36,241 nucleotides of DNA from Leidyana gryllorum EB-2025a (GCA_048772705.1 JBLWGC010000218.1:1-36241); one strand, 5' to 3'. Shown: positions 7,421 through 15,288, numbered from the stretch's first letter. Program-made: numbers and translations. The notes: generated by a model not told the origin, from the sequence alone.

Positions 7421-7492
7421 AGGGCACGCGCGGAGTTGAACCACGGACTTGCTGATCTGCAGTCAGCTGCTCTACCACCGAGCTACGTACCC
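7421..7492 (-). tRNA. trnC-GCA: tRNA-Cys(GCA)
   Basis: Acceptor GGGTACG/CGTGCCC, stem GCTGA/TCAGC, loop CTGCAGA, T arm with TTCAACT loop. The Trp-Cys neighbourhood is repeated in reverse order at 12205-12429. Confidence 0.9.
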
Positions 7493-7708
7493 AGAACTGC
7501 CCCTCATACTCGCTCAACTCGATTCTGTCTCCTCATTCATGGTCCAGTGATTGTTTACCTCAACTCTGCGTAATTTCGGTCAGTTAAATGGTGAGCCTAT
7601 TAAGTCCAAGTTTACGGTTGACCCGGCCCGACCAGGCGGGTGTGTTGTGGATACAGCATCACGTGCACCCTTTTGACAGCAGGAGATGCATCGAGAGAAG
7701 TTTCACTA

Positions 7709-7781
7709 GGGAGTGTAGCGCAGTCGGTAGCGCGTAGGTCTCATAATCTTGAAGTCGAGAGTTCGATCCTCTCCACTCCCA
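7709..7781 (+). tRNA. trnM-CAU: elongator tRNA-Met(CAU)
   Basis: GGGAGTG/CACTCCC, loop CTCATAA, T stem GAGAG/CTCTC. One weak pair in the anticodon stem compared with 8785. Confidence 0.88.
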
Positions 7782-7825
7782 CGGTCGGAATCGGAACCGC
7801 CGACAAACTCATCATGCTATCATTT

Positions 7826-7896
7826 TGCATCCGTCGGGAATCCCACACGGGTTATCTCGATGGCAGCGAGCGACTCTTCCACTAGACCACAGATGC
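7826..7896 (-). pseudogene. tRNA-Gly(GCC)-like, degenerate
   Basis: Loop CTGCCAT keeps GCC. The T stem (CCGTG/CCCGA) and acceptor have mismatches. Follows Met as in the blocks at 128-315 and 8785-8969. Confidence 0.62.
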
Positions 7897-7962
7897 AGAA
7901 CACAATCTTGTGAATCTTGTACGTGGTGACAGCCATTCCTTATAAGCCTATCGATGCATCAA

Positions 7963-8031
7963 AGCCTTCTGCCGGAATCGAACCGGCGACTTCTCGCTTA
8001 CTGAGCGAATGCTCCCCTAAGCTAAGAAGGC
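7963..8031 (-). pseudogene. tRNA-Thr(AGU), D arm shortened
   Basis: Loop TCAGTAA. About three bases are lost in the D arm (TTAGGGGAGC). Acceptor GCCTTCT/AGAAGGC intact. Confidence 0.7.
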
Positions 8032-8099
8032 AATGCAGGCCGAAGATCACGAATCAGTCACTGTTGACGGGGATTACTGGAGCACTTCGCTAGAGCAGC

Positions 8100-8172
8100 T
8101 TCCACTGCCGGGACTTGAACCCGGATCATGCGGGTGAGAGCCGCATATCCTAGCCACTTAGACTACAGTGGA
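8100..8172 (-). tRNA. trnE-CUC: tRNA-Glu(CUC)
   Basis: Whole cloverleaf with loop CTCTCAC. The variable region has T for C compared with sister copies. Confidence 0.92.
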
Positions 8173-8283
8173 CAAGTTCCCCAGTTGAGGTCAACAAGAC
8201 GTGGTCCGTCGGGTCAACCTACAACAAAGGGGTTGCAGTAGAAAGTGGAGGGTCCCTCTACTAAGCTCTGCAACATTGTAAGA

Positions 8284-8357
8284 CGTCTTGTGAGCTCAGT
8301 CGGCAGAGCGTGTGGCTTTTGATGACAAGCTCGCAGGTCCGGAACCTAGCAAACCCG
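8284..8357 (+). pseudogene. tRNA-Asn relic
   Basis: The D arm is Asn-like (GAGCTCAGTCGGCAGAGC). The anticodon arm has decayed (CTTTTGA) and the T loop is TCCGGAA. Confidence 0.6.
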
Positions 8358-8475
8358 GCTTCAGAGGCACAATAGACATTGACTGCGGTGCTCTCCCAAT
8401 GGCACTTGTGGTTCGCGACCCTTCAAAGATGACAACGATGGGTTTGAATCCGGCCACGTGCAGCCGTACGTACTT

Positions 8476-8548
8476 TGGACGACCTGGGCATCGATCCCAG
8501 TACCTCTCGCATGCTAAGCGAGCGCTCTACCATTTGAGCTAGTCGCCC
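8476..8548 (-). tRNA. trnA-AGC: tRNA-Ala(AGC)
   Basis: Clean: GGGCGAC/GTCGTCC with G3-U70, CTCGC/GCGAG, loop TTAGCAT, T stem CTGGG/CCCAG. Confidence 0.92.
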
Positions 8549-8636
8549 GTTATGCGGACCCCATCGCATTTGTTGGTTCTCAACATAGGATGACCACTTT
8601 TTAAACTGTCTTCAGCGGGTTACACGAATGGCAGGC

Positions 8637-8708
8637 GGCTGTTTGGTCTAGTGGTATGATTCTTCCGTCGGGTGGAAGAAGTCCTGGGTTCCATTCCCAA
8701 AACAGCCC
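8637..8708 (+). tRNA. trnP-CGG: tRNA-Pro(CGG), slightly degenerate
   Basis: Loop GTCGGGT has G at position 32. The T loop is TTCCATT and the last T-stem pair is lost. Acceptor GGCTGTT/AACAGCC is intact. Confidence 0.78.
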
Positions 8709-8784
8709 GCTGTGTTGTATCTTGACGCAACCTGCCTGGCAGCATGGTTCTGGGTTCGGGTGATTCCTCGGAGAAAGTCGGAGG

Positions 8785-8857
8785 GGGAGTGTAGCGCAGT
8801 CGGTAGCGCGTAGGTCTCATAATCCTGAAGTCGAGAGTTCGATCCTCTCCACTCCCA
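8785..8857 (+). tRNA. trnM-CAU: elongator tRNA-Met(CAU)
   Basis: Best elongator Met copy: GGGAGTG/CACTCCC, TAGGT/TCCTG, loop CTCATAA, GAGAG/CTCTC. Confidence 0.92.
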
Positions 8858-8901
8858 CGGTCGGAATCGAAACCGCCGACAAACTCATCATGCTACCATT
8901 T

Positions 8902-8969
8902 TGCAGTCGGGAATCGCATACAGATTATCTCGATGGCAGCGAGCGACTCTTCCACTAGACCACAAATGC
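8902..8969 (-). pseudogene. tRNA-Gly(GCC) relic, acceptor shortened
   Basis: About three bases of the 3' acceptor are missing and the T loop is altered. GCC is still readable in CTGCCAT. Confidence 0.62.
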
Positions 8970-9035
8970 AGAACACGATATGGTGAATCTTGTACGTGGT
9001 GACAGCCATTCCTCATAAGCATATCGATGCATCAA

Positions 9036-9107
9036 AGCCTTCTGCCGGAATCGAACCGGCGACTTCTCGCTTACGAAGCGAACGCTCTGCCCCTAAGCTA
9101 AGAAGGC
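9036..9107 (-). tRNA. trnT-CGU: tRNA-Thr(CGU)
   Basis: GCCTTCT/AGAAGGC, TTCGC/GCGAG, loop TTCGTAA, GCCGG/CCGGC. Differs from Thr(AGU) mainly at base 34, so a likely isoacceptor split from the same body. Confidence 0.9.
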
Positions 9108-9239
9108 AACTTAGCTGGAGAATCATGTGGCAGTTGTATCGACAAAACTTAGCCGGGTGCCACGTGCACGGCGGGCTGTCCCGCGCGCATCGTGGGGGCA
9201 TGCTGGGATGAAGTCGCAGGTTGTCCTGACTACAACGCC

Positions 9240-9319
9240 TGACAAGAGTGGGATTCGAACCCACGCCCTTTCGGACTGCGGCCTGAACACAGCGCCTTGG
9301 ACCACTCGGCCATCTTGCC
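9240..9319 (-). tRNA. trnL-CAG: tRNA-Leu(CAG)
   Basis: All stems intact: GGCAAGA/TCTTGTC, CTGTG/CGCAG, loop TTCAGGC, GTGGG/CCCAC. Confidence 0.92.
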
Positions 9320-9413
9320 GAAATGTTGTTGGCTCGCCGCCCCACGCGTTTTCTATCCGTGGAATCTCAAAATGGAAGAACTTCTGGGGTTGGAGGCCGG
9401 CGTATCCAGAGCG

Positions 9414-9468
9414 TCCGAGATAGTATAGCTATCACGCGGAAGATCAGGGTCGATTCCCGGTCTCGGAG
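9414..9468 (+). pseudogene. tRNA-Asp relic missing D arm
   Basis: TCCGAGATAGTATAG runs straight into ATCACGCGGA, so the D loop and the 5' anticodon stem are deleted. The mate at 34362 still has them. Confidence 0.7.
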
Positions 9469-9521
9469 CACAGTTCGTTTTTCCGCTTCAGATTTCGTGG
9501 TGCTCAGATAAAGTTGCGAGC

Positions 9522-9594
9522 TACAGCCACCGAGGATCGAACTCGGGACCTTCTGCGTGTGAAGCAGACGTCGTAACCACTGGACCATGGCTGC
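9522..9594 (-). tRNA. trnV-CAC: tRNA-Val(CAC)
   Basis: GCAGCCA/TGGCTGT, TCTGC/GCAGA, loop TTCACAC, CCGAG/CTCGG. Cleanest CAC copy. Confidence 0.92.
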
Positions 9595-9688
9595 GCGGAG
9601 CTTTCGGACTGTGAAAGGGGCGTGTGTCTCTGGAAACAGGTATCTGATGAGGGGCGAAAACCACGGAATGCTATGAGGTCTGCACAGC

Positions 9689-9703
9689 GGGCGACTAGCT
9701 CAA
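9689..9703 (+). pseudogene. tRNA-Ala 5' stub
   Basis: The Ala upstream spacer and the first about 15 nt of an Ala gene (GGGCGACTAGCTCAA) are cut off and joined to sequence just ahead of Gly at 9715. Confidence 0.5.
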
Positions 9704-9714
9704 CGAGATATTAT

Positions 9715-9785
9715 GCATCTGTGGTCTAGTGGTAGAATGTCTCGTTGCCATCGAGACGACCCGGGTTCGATTCCCGGCAGATGCA
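9715..9785 (+). tRNA. trnG-GCC: tRNA-Gly(GCC)
   Basis: GCATCTG/CAGATGC, TCTCG/CGAGA, loop TTGCCAT, CCGGG/CCCGG. One of the few genes with a TTTT downstream (9800-9803). Confidence 0.93.
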
Positions 9786-9861
9786 GAAGACACAGTTGGT
9801 TTTCCCACCATTCCAGGGATTCACGCTTGAGTTGGTGTCTGACCCCTCCGATCACATCGCA

Positions 9862-9944
9862 CGACAACTGCTGGATCTGCACCAGCCCGGCCCAGGCCCT
9901 GTAGAGATCAAATCTTCTCCCCTTCCCCACTCGGGCAAGTTGGC
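9862..9944 (-). pseudogene. tRNA-Ser relic
   Basis: Ends and T arm match Ser(UGA/AGA). The anticodon arm is scrambled (GAAGA-TTTGATC-TCTAC) and the D arm has lost GGTTAA. Confidence 0.6.
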
Positions 9945-10041
9945 AACTGTCGAACTTAGTAACAGATTCCATCCGTATTCGTCGTAGAATGCTGGGGCTT
10001 CTTCGGGTCGAGGGCAACTCTGTATCGCAGATCCACTCCCT

Positions 10042-10115
10042 TGGTCACGTCCGGGCTCGAACCGGGGACCTTGAGCTTATCAGGCTCACGCTCTAACCGA
10101 CTGAGCTACGCGACC
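10042..10115 (-). tRNA. tRNA-Ile body, anticodon GAU
   Basis: GGTCGCG/CGTGACC, TGAGC/GCTCA, T stem CCCGG/CCGGA. Loop CTGATAA. The sister at 20944 has AAU, the normal eukaryotic form. GAU is probably a point change, although it could still read Ile codons. Confidence 0.8.
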
Positions 10116-10234
10116 GCCTCCGACGACAGATGGCACCGATTCACTTACTTGATGCCTCTGCGTCGCCACTGCAATCCTTAGCATGTACTGCTGGTGTTTT
10201 GAGCCCAGCCGCCTACTCCGATGATCGCAGCACA

Positions 10235-10316
10235 CGACAACTGCTGGACTTGAACCAGCGCGGGCCAGGCCCAGTAGATTTCTAGTCTACCCCCTTAACC
10301 ACTCGGGCAAGTTGCC
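10235..10316 (-). tRNA. trnS-AGA: tRNA-Ser(AGA)
   Basis: 82 nt class II. GGCAACT/AGTTGTC with discriminator G, GTAGA/TCTAC, loop CTAGAAA, variable arm TGGGCCTGGCCCGC, T stem GCTGG/CCAGC. Confidence 0.9.
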
Positions 10317-10386
10317 GCTGTCGAACTTGGCATTTTGCGGCCAGTGGCTTCACATACGATTCAGCGAGCTTTCCTAAGACTGCTCG

Positions 10387-10448
10387 CGCCGCCCGAACCC
10401 GCCGTTCTCCCTTCAAAAGTCTTGCGCTTACCGACGGAGTTGGGGCGG
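10387..10448 (-). pseudogene. tRNA-Lys relic
   Basis: GCCGCCC start and CAAGACTTTT remain. The T arm and 3' acceptor are eroded. Sits beside Ser(AGA), as at 14559 and 20779. Confidence 0.55.
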
Positions 10449-10619
10449 CGAGGATGCTCGCCCCGTACCCGAGGAAGGCACAGGATTCCACGATCAATAC
10501 AAATGGAATTGGTTACTAAGTCCGAATTTGTATCAGAGATCCACTCACTTGATCACGCCGACATACCATCTTTTCCAAGACGGTACGGCTCTCGGCCGAA
10601 GCCCCAACTCAACCACTCG

Positions 10620-10691
10620 TCCGCTGTAGTCTAAGTGGCTAGGTTATGCGGCTCTCACCCGTACATCCGGGTTCAAGACCCGGCAGTGGAA
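10620..10691 (+). pseudogene. tRNA-Glu(CUC), degenerate
   Basis: Loop CTCTCAC. The acceptor TCCGCTG/CAGTGGA keeps a G-U. The variable region is one base short and the T loop reads TTCAAGA. Confidence 0.68.
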
Positions 10692-10759
10692 GCTACTCGA
10701 GCAAAGTGCCTCAGTAATCCCCGTCAATAGTGACTGATTTTTGATCTTCGGCCTGGATT

Positions 10760-10831
10760 GCCTTCTTAGCTTAGGGGCAGAGCATTCGCTTAGTAAGCGA
10801 AAGGTCGCCGGTTCGATTCCGGCAGAAGGCT
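10760..10831 (+). tRNA. trnT-AGU: tRNA-Thr(AGU)
   Basis: Reference copy: GCCTTCT/AGAAGGC, TTCGC/GCGAA, loop TTAGTAA, GCCGG/CCGGC. Confidence 0.93.
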
Positions 10832-10858
10832 CGACTGCATCGACTAGGCACCTGCAAG

Positions 10859-10908
10859 CGGTAAGTCCCTTAGCCACGAAGCCGCAGGTTTGGAACCTGC
10901 CAGTACCT
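10859..10908 (+). pseudogene. Asn-derived relic, 3' half
   Basis: GCAGGTTTGGAACCTGC T arm followed by CAGTACCTGAGGC. Same family as 14127, 16371 and 32143. The 5' half is missing. Confidence 0.5.
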
Positions 10909-10923
10909 GAGGCACCCACAGGG

Positions 10924-10995
10924 GGCCGTTTGGTCTAGTGGTATGATTCTTCCTTCGGGTGGAAGAAGTCCTGGGTTCGACTCCCAGAACAGCCC
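10924..10995 (+). tRNA. trnP-CGG: tRNA-Pro(CGG)
   Basis: Loop TTCGGGT. One acceptor mismatch (GGCCGTT/AACAGCC). T loop TTCGACT. Confidence 0.82.
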
Positions 10996-11108
10996 GTCTG
11001 ATAGTTGTTGACGCAACAAGGCACTCGCCCCATCCCGAGACAATGTCCCTGACAGCTAAGACAGGATCTGAGTTGTTGACTAACAGGCTACAACCCGACC
11101 ATTCACCC

Positions 11109-11181
11109 AGACGCTACTGGAACTCGAACCCAGAACCCCCGGTTCCGTAGACCGATGCCATATCCATTAGGCCATAGCGCC
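11109..11181 (-). tRNA. trnR-ACG: tRNA-Arg(ACG)
   Basis: GGCGCTA/TAGCGTC, TCGGT/ACCGG, loop CTACGGA, T stem CTGGG/TCCAG. Confidence 0.9.
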
Positions 11182-11302
11182 GACTAGCGGAGCCGTCAAA
11201 TGGGAGTGTGTAGCGATCAAGACAGGACATGGGCAGCTACGCCCGATGGTGGGTGTGGGCAGACTTCACCCACATCTCCCATTCGAGACATCGGGGACAT
11301 AC

Positions 11303-11375
11303 TATCCAAGCCAGGATTCGGGCCTGGGTATGCACGGCCACAACTTGCTGTTGTGAGCACCTAGACGACCCGCAC
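11303..11375 (-). pseudogene. tRNA-His(GUG), degenerate
   Basis: Loop TTGTGGC is kept. The acceptor GTGCGGG/CTTGGAT is broken and the T loop is CCCGAATC-like. Confidence 0.65.
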
Positions 11376-11451
11376 AATCTTCAAGTGAGGCTGGTGGGTA
11401 CCAAAGCCACTTAAGATGTCGGGCTATCGGGTTTTTTGTCCTTGCATTCCT

Positions 11452-11524
11452 GCCGCCCTAGCTCAGTCGGTAGAGCGCAAGACTTTTAATCTTGCAGTCG
11501 CGGGTTCGAGCCCCGCGGGCGGTG
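11452..11524 (+). tRNA. trnK-UUU: tRNA-Lys(UUU)
   Basis: Intact: GCCGCCC/GGGCGGT, CAAGA/TCTTG, loop CTTTTAA, CGCGG/CCGCG. Confidence 0.93.
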
Positions 11525-11584
11525 CAAATCAATGTCTCTGGGAGTAGGAATGGAACCGTTGCCTACAAGCACACTCTGCTGGAT

Positions 11585-11657
11585 TTCCACTGCCGGGACT
11601 TGAACCCGGATCGTGCGGGTGAGAGCCGCATATCCGAGCCATTTAGACTACAGTGGA
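11585..11657 (-). tRNA. trnE-CUC: tRNA-Glu(CUC)
   Basis: Intact stems, loop CTCTCAC. D arm variant TAAATGGCTCGG. Confidence 0.91.
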
Positions 11658-11743
11658 CGAGACACAACAGTTGCACTGACGAATGAGGCGCCAGATAACT
11701 GTGAGTCGGTCTCAGATGGAAAGTTCACCTAGGTTTGGCGGGC

Positions 11744-11801
11744 GGGCGGCTATCTCAAGTGGTAGAGCGGTGACTTTGCACGCGAGAGATCAGTTAGACA
11801 T
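11744..11801 (+). pseudogene. tRNA-Ala(UGC)-like relic
   Basis: GGGCGGC start, D arm TATCTCAAGTGG, loop TTTGCAC. No T arm follows. Confidence 0.58.
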
Positions 11802-11874
11802 CTGTCAATGCCGCAGGGCAGGCTGAACATGGGGGCATTTGGTCACTCCTCGCGGCATGTCGAATTCGACAGTT

Positions 11875-11956
11875 GGCAACTTGCCCGAGTGGTTAAGGGG
11901 GTAGACTTGAAGTCTACTGGGCCTGGCCCGCGCTGGTTCAAATCCAGCAGTTGTCG
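11875..11956 (+). tRNA. trnS-UGA: tRNA-Ser(UGA)
   Basis: GGCAACT/AGTTGTC, GTAGA/TCTAC, loop CTTGAAG, variable arm TGGGCCTGGCCCGC, GCTGG/CCAGC. Confidence 0.91.
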
Positions 11957-12038
11957 TGCGATCTGATTGGAGGGGCAGACAACAACTCACTCCTGAAACC
12001 CCAGAATTGTGCCTCAATCAACCATCTGCCATCTTCTC

Positions 12039-12109
12039 TGCATCTGCCGGGAATCGAACCTGGGTCGTCTCGGTGGCAACGAAACATTCTACCACTAGAC
12101 CACAGATGC
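12039..12109 (-). tRNA. trnG-GCC: tRNA-Gly(GCC)
   Basis: GCATCTG/CAGATGC, loop TTGCCAC. One T-stem mismatch (CCAGG/CCCGG). Confidence 0.87.
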
Positions 12110-12204
12110 ATGACTCGTTGTTGTTCAAGCTCGTGCACAATAACGGCCGTTTTGCTTCAAATGAGAAGACAGAATCGAGTTGAGCGAGTATGACGGGCAG
12201 TTCT

Positions 12205-12276
12205 GGGTACGTAGCTCAGTGGTAGAGCAGCTGACTGCAGATCAGCAAGTCCGTGGTTCAACTCCGCGCGTGCCCT
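12205..12276 (+). tRNA. trnC-GCA: tRNA-Cys(GCA)
   Basis: GGGTACG/CGTGCCC, GCTGA/TCAGC, loop CTGCAGA. Its upstream spacer recurs ahead of the chimera at 17018. Confidence 0.92.
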
Positions 12277-12357
12277 GAAGATGGTTTGGAACGATCGGAG
12301 ATGTTGGACCTCCATTCCTGACCACAAGGCAATTAGTTTGGAACGGGAGATGGTTTC

Positions 12358-12429
12358 GGGCCTATGGCGCAACGGTAGCGCGTCTGACTCCAGATCAGAA
12401 GGTTGGGTGTTCGAATCACTCTGGGCTCA
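12358..12429 (+). tRNA. trnW-CCA: tRNA-Trp(CCA)
   Basis: GGGCCTA/TGGGCTC, TCTGA/TCAGA, loop CTCCAGA, GGGTG/CACTC. Only this gene and its duplicate at 30374 are whole Trp copies. Confidence 0.92.
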
Positions 12430-12609
12430 ATCAGACTTTATGTTCTTCTCGTATGGGGCGCAACCAAGAATGGGATTCGGACGCACGCCCAGTCGGCGCT
12501 GCGCCGTCACATACGTCCCTGCGAGTGCTACAGCTGTCCGCCCGTGTCTAATTGGCACTGGAGTTCAACGGCGTAGAATTCTAGTGAGTCAGCCATGTGC
12601 TATGTCCTC

Positions 12610-12680
12610 TGCATCTGCCGGGAATCGAAAACGGGTCGTCTCGATGGCAACGAGACATTCTACCAATAGACCACAGATGC
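12610..12680 (-). pseudogene. tRNA-Gly(GCC), T stem damaged
   Basis: Loop TTGCCAT and acceptor are intact. T stem CCGTT/CCCGG has two mismatches and the D arm reads CTATTGG. Confidence 0.72.
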
Positions 12681-12747
12681 AGATCACGATCTTGCTGCAT
12701 CTTGTAGGTGGTGACAACCGTTGTTAGAGAGCCTATCGATGCATCAA

Positions 12748-12819
12748 AGCCTTCTGTCGGAATCGAGCCGCCGACTTCTCGCTCACGAAGCAAACGCTCT
12801 GCCCCTCAATTAAGACGGC
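12748..12819 (-). pseudogene. tRNA-Thr(CGU), degenerate
   Basis: Loop TTCGTGA. Acceptor GCCGTCT/AGAAGGC has a mismatch, and D and T arms are changed (TCGGCGGC). Confidence 0.68.
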
Positions 12820-12896
12820 AATCCAAGCAGGAAATTACGCATCTATTCTCATTGAGGGAGCTTACTGAAGGACTGTGATCGGATAGTCCGAGGACT

Positions 12897-12950
12897 TCCA
12901 CTGCCGGGACTTGAACCCGGACCGTGCGAGGAGAGCCGCATATCCTAGCC
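12897..12950 (-). pseudogene. tRNA-Glu(CUC) relic, 5' end lost
   Basis: 3' half and anticodon arm of Glu. Homology stops in the D arm at about 12950. Confidence 0.6.
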
Positions 12951-12988
12951 GGTCGCAGCCATACCCTCAGGTGATCGAGACAGCGCCT

Positions 12989-13018
12989 GCCTTATTAGCT
13001 TAGGGGCCGAACGCTCGA
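12989..13018 (+). pseudogene. tRNA-Thr 5' fragment
   Basis: GCCTTATTAGCTTAGGGGCC and CGAACGCTCG resemble the first 30 nt of Thr. The rest is missing. Confidence 0.45.
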
Positions 13019-13055
13019 CGGGCGCGAATAGTGACACCAGATGTCACAATCTCTC

Positions 13056-13128
13056 TGCCTCGGCCGTGGATCGAACACGGGACTTCCAGATCTTCAGTCT
13101 GGCGCTCTCCCAACTGAGCTACCGAGGC
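13056..13128 (-). tRNA. trnF-GAA: tRNA-Phe(GAA)
   Basis: GCCTCGG/CCGAGGC, CCAGA/TCTGG, loop CTGAAGA, CCGTG/CACGG. With its duplicate at 31072 the only Phe genes here. Confidence 0.93.
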
Positions 13129-13216
13129 ACTAAAAAGTCTTGAAACGCGGTGAAAATAAGCACTCGCCGCAGCCGCATCTGGGGCCACTCCTCGCGGCAT
13201 CCCGAGTTCGACAGTT

Positions 13217-13282
13217 GCCAACTTGCCCGAGTGGGAGGGGTGGTGGATTTGAATTCTATTGGGCCTGGTCCGCGCGGGTGCA
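13217..13282 (+). pseudogene. tRNA-Ser(UGA) relic
   Basis: D arm shortened (GAGTGGGAGGGG), loop TTTGAAT. T arm and acceptor 3' strand are lost after the variable region. Confidence 0.55.
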
Positions 13283-13343
13283 TGCTTTGGGCGAGAGCCG
13301 TACCATCCTGAAAAGCAGTGGGATGTCAGGTCAACACCAAAAT

Positions 13344-13414
13344 TAGCTTTTCTGGGAATCGGATCCATTTCTCTTTCCATTCTGACAGGGATACCACCGC
13401 TAGACCAAATAGCC
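13344..13414 (-). pseudogene. tRNA-Pro relic
   Basis: Ends (GGCTATT, AGAAAAGCT) and D arm are Pro-like. The anticodon arm no longer folds. Confidence 0.5.
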
Positions 13415-13502
13415 GAATACTTGGATGCATGCAACCGGATATACAGATAGAGATTCGAATCTACCGTAGCTTTTCCAGCCTATTCTCGAGGATGATCACC
13501 GT

Positions 13503-13586
13503 TGCACAGAATGGCATTCGAACCCATGCAGACTTGCGCCTACCAGAACTTGAGTCTGGCCCCTTAGACCACTCGGGCATCTGTGC
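13503..13586 (-). tRNA. trnL-CAA: tRNA-Leu(CAA)
   Basis: 84 nt class II. GCACAGA/TCTGTGC, CCAGA/TCTGG, loop CTCAAGT. One T-stem mismatch. The sister at 25078 is fully paired. Confidence 0.87.
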
Positions 13587-13681
13587 GTTACTTTCTTTCT
13601 GAGTTCCTGAGTGTTAATGGCTTCCGTTGCGACGTCGATGTCGTTCTGGGTGCAGTGTACCGCCCCGGAGTACTCTTACGC

Positions 13682-13760
13682 CCCGAGTTGCTTAGATGGC
13701 AACGCACGTGATTGTAGTGGTGGCATCAAATATTCGACGACCAAATTCCGTCCCGCCGGG
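13682..13760 (+). pseudogene. tRNA-Tyr relic with intron
   Basis: Anticodon region ATTGTAGTGGTGGCATCA keeps GUA and the insert. B box eroded to ACCAAATTCC. Confidence 0.58.
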
Positions 13761-13860
13761 AGCTGAGGAGTGGACTCCTTACAACGTAGTTCGTCTGACA
13801 CTACTGTTCCATTCCATCCTGATCGATGCTTCGCTACCTGTACAGCCTCGCTCAAAGATT

Positions 13861-13932
13861 GTCCGAGTCGTCTAGTGGTTAGGACAGCACGTTGTGGCCG
13901 TGCAAACCCAGGCTCGATTCCTGGCTCGGACA
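13861..13932 (+). tRNA. trnH-GUG: tRNA-His(GUG)
   Basis: GTCCGAG/CTCGGAC with discriminator A, GCACG/CGTGC, loop TTGTGGC, CCAGG/CCTGG. Clean copy. Confidence 0.93.
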
Positions 13933-14007
13933 AGCAGTCCAAAGTGCATTGCTCTTCGCCCCGGTTGAAAACATTGTTGCAGCCATGGTCAAGTCTGTAC
14001 GATCGGC

Positions 14008-14066
14008 TGCACCTGCCGGGGCTTGGAGCATGGGAAGCTCGCATCCTACTCTTGGACCACAAGTGC
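14008..14066 (-). pseudogene. tRNA-Gly(CCC) relic without T arm
   Basis: Acceptor strands and loop TTCCCAT remain; about 12 nt of the T region are deleted. Confidence 0.65.
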
Positions 14067-14126
14067 ACTCGAGAGAGAGCTTCAGCACCCCGAGACTCGG
14101 CGGCAGTCTGCGTTGAGCTAGTGGGT

Positions 14127-14202
14127 GCCTCAGGTACTGGCAGGTTCCAGTCTGCGACTTTGTGGCTAAGAGACTTACCCTCTGGTGGCTGAGCTACGAG
14201 GC
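14127..14202 (-). pseudogene. Asn-derived relic with GCCTC/GAGGC ends
   Basis: D arm AGCTCAGCC and the ACAAAGTCGCAG segment come from Asn, but the outer ends pair as GCCTC/GAGGC with extra bases before them. No readable anticodon. Confidence 0.5.
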
Positions 14203-14264
14203 TCGGCTAAGATGAGTGGAGCTTGAGAGACTTAAGCTTTGCAGGTGCCCAGTCGATGCAGTCA

Positions 14265-14336
14265 AGCCTTCTGCCGGAATCGAACCAGCGACCTTTCGCT
14301 TACAAAGCGAATGCTCTGCCCCTAAGCTAAGGAGGC
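14265..14336 (-). tRNA. trnT-UGU: tRNA-Thr(UGU)
   Basis: Loop TTTGTAA, stem TTCGC/GCGAA. One acceptor mismatch (GCCTCCT/AGAAGGC) and one T-stem change. The only UGU copy. The big direct repeat ends within it. Confidence 0.8.
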
Positions 14337-14400
14337 ATTCCCTGTCTCGACCCATATGAGTTTTTGATGCTGGGAATTGCATCATTTCCACCACATCGCT

Positions 14401-14482
14401 CGACAACTGCTGGATTTGAACCAGCCCGGGTCAGGCCCAGTAGATTTCTAGTCTACCCCCTTAAACACTCGGGCAAGTTGCC
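14401..14482 (-). tRNA. trnS-AGA: tRNA-Ser(AGA)
   Basis: GGCAACT/AGTTGTC, loop CTAGAAA, GCTGG/CCAGC. D arm one base changed (GTGTTTAA). Confidence 0.88.
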
Positions 14483-14558
14483 ACCTGTCGAACTCGGCAT
14501 TTAGCGGCCAGTGGCTTCACATACGGTTCAGCAAGCTTGACTCGGACTGGTCTGGTCG

Positions 14559-14622
14559 CGCTGCCCCAACCCGCGGTCTCTCCATTGAAAGTCTTGCACT
14601 TTACCGACGGAGCTGGCGCGGC
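14559..14622 (-). pseudogene. tRNA-Lys relic
   Basis: GCCGCGC start, loop CTTTCAA (UUC instead of UUU). T arm eroded to CGCGGGTTGGGGC. Confidence 0.55.
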
Positions 14623-14722
14623 AAGGAAGTGCGGACTTGGTAACAAATTCCATTCGTATTGATCGTTGAATCTTGGGCCTTCCTCGGGTACAGGGCGAAG
14701 CTGTATCAGAGATGCACTCACT

Positions 14723-14795
14723 TGGTCACGCCGGGCTCCAACCGCGGACTCAGAACTTATTAGGCTCACGCTCTGGCCGCCTGAAATACGCAACC
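14723..14795 (-). pseudogene. tRNA-Ile(AAU), degenerate
   Basis: Loop CTAATAA, but acceptor GGTTGCG/CGTGACC, D arm and T loop (TTGGAGC) are all altered. Confidence 0.68.
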
Positions 14796-14998
14796 GCTTC
14801 AGAGTTGAGGTGAACAGTCACTAGTCGAAGGAGCCGACTGATGTGTTCAGCAAAGCCTTATGATTGGTACTGAGCCGGCCACTCTCACCTTCGTCCACCC
14901 CGCCAAGCAGTCATTCCAAAGGCAAATACTGACATCGAGAAGGGGCACTACCAATTTCGCACGGGATTCCCGATGGAATGTGTAGCCCGTTCCACTCT

Positions 14999-15082
14999 CG
15001 GCAAGGTGGCCGAGTGGTTAAGGCGGCGGCCTGCTAAGCCGTTGGGTTTCACCCGCGTGAGTTCGAATCTCACCCTTGTCGG
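14999..15082 (+). tRNA. trnS-GCU: tRNA-Ser(GCU)
   Basis: CGGCAAG/CTTGTCG, loop CTGCTAA, T stem GTGAG/CTCAC. Followed by Gln, as at 1702-2037 in reverse. Confidence 0.92.
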
Positions 15083-15216
15083 TTGCATTTGCGCAACTGC
15101 TTCAATCCAACGCCTACGCTGGGCGCTATATACAGGAGCCACTTAAAATATTTCAGAGGTCAGTAGGAAGCGCTAGTACGGATAATTCAACAGACTCTTC
15201 TGGGATGGGCTGAGCC

Positions 15217-15288
15217 GGTTGCGTCGTGTAGTGGTTAGCACTGGAGACTCTGAATCTCCCGACCTGGGTTCGATTCGCGGCGCGACCT
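15217..15288 (+). tRNA. trnQ-CUG: tRNA-Gln(CUG)
   Basis: Loop CTCTGAA. T-stem mismatch CTGGG/CGCGG shared with 1702, marking these as one lineage. Confidence 0.86.

Larger units (their letters stand above)
11821..14290. repeat. 2.47-kb direct repeat, left copy
   Basis: Matches 29837-32306 at a constant offset of 18,016 with no net indel. By eye I noticed roughly twenty substitutions. It holds Ser, Gly, Cys, Trp, Gly, Thr, Glu relic, Phe, Leu, His and others. The right edge falls inside a Thr gene. Confidence 0.9.

Noticed and set aside
7493-7708. 216-bp spacer between Cys and Met
   Set aside because: No tRNA, coding frame or hairpin of note was recognised.
12466-12507. Possible Leu T-arm remnant (AGAATGGGATTCGGACGCACG)
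   Set aside because: Similarity covers only about 20 nt, too little to call.
12281-12727. 148-codon frame identical at 30297-30743
   Set aside because: Conservation between copies is explained by the 18,016-bp direct duplication. The frame covers Trp and Gly tRNA sequence and spacers.
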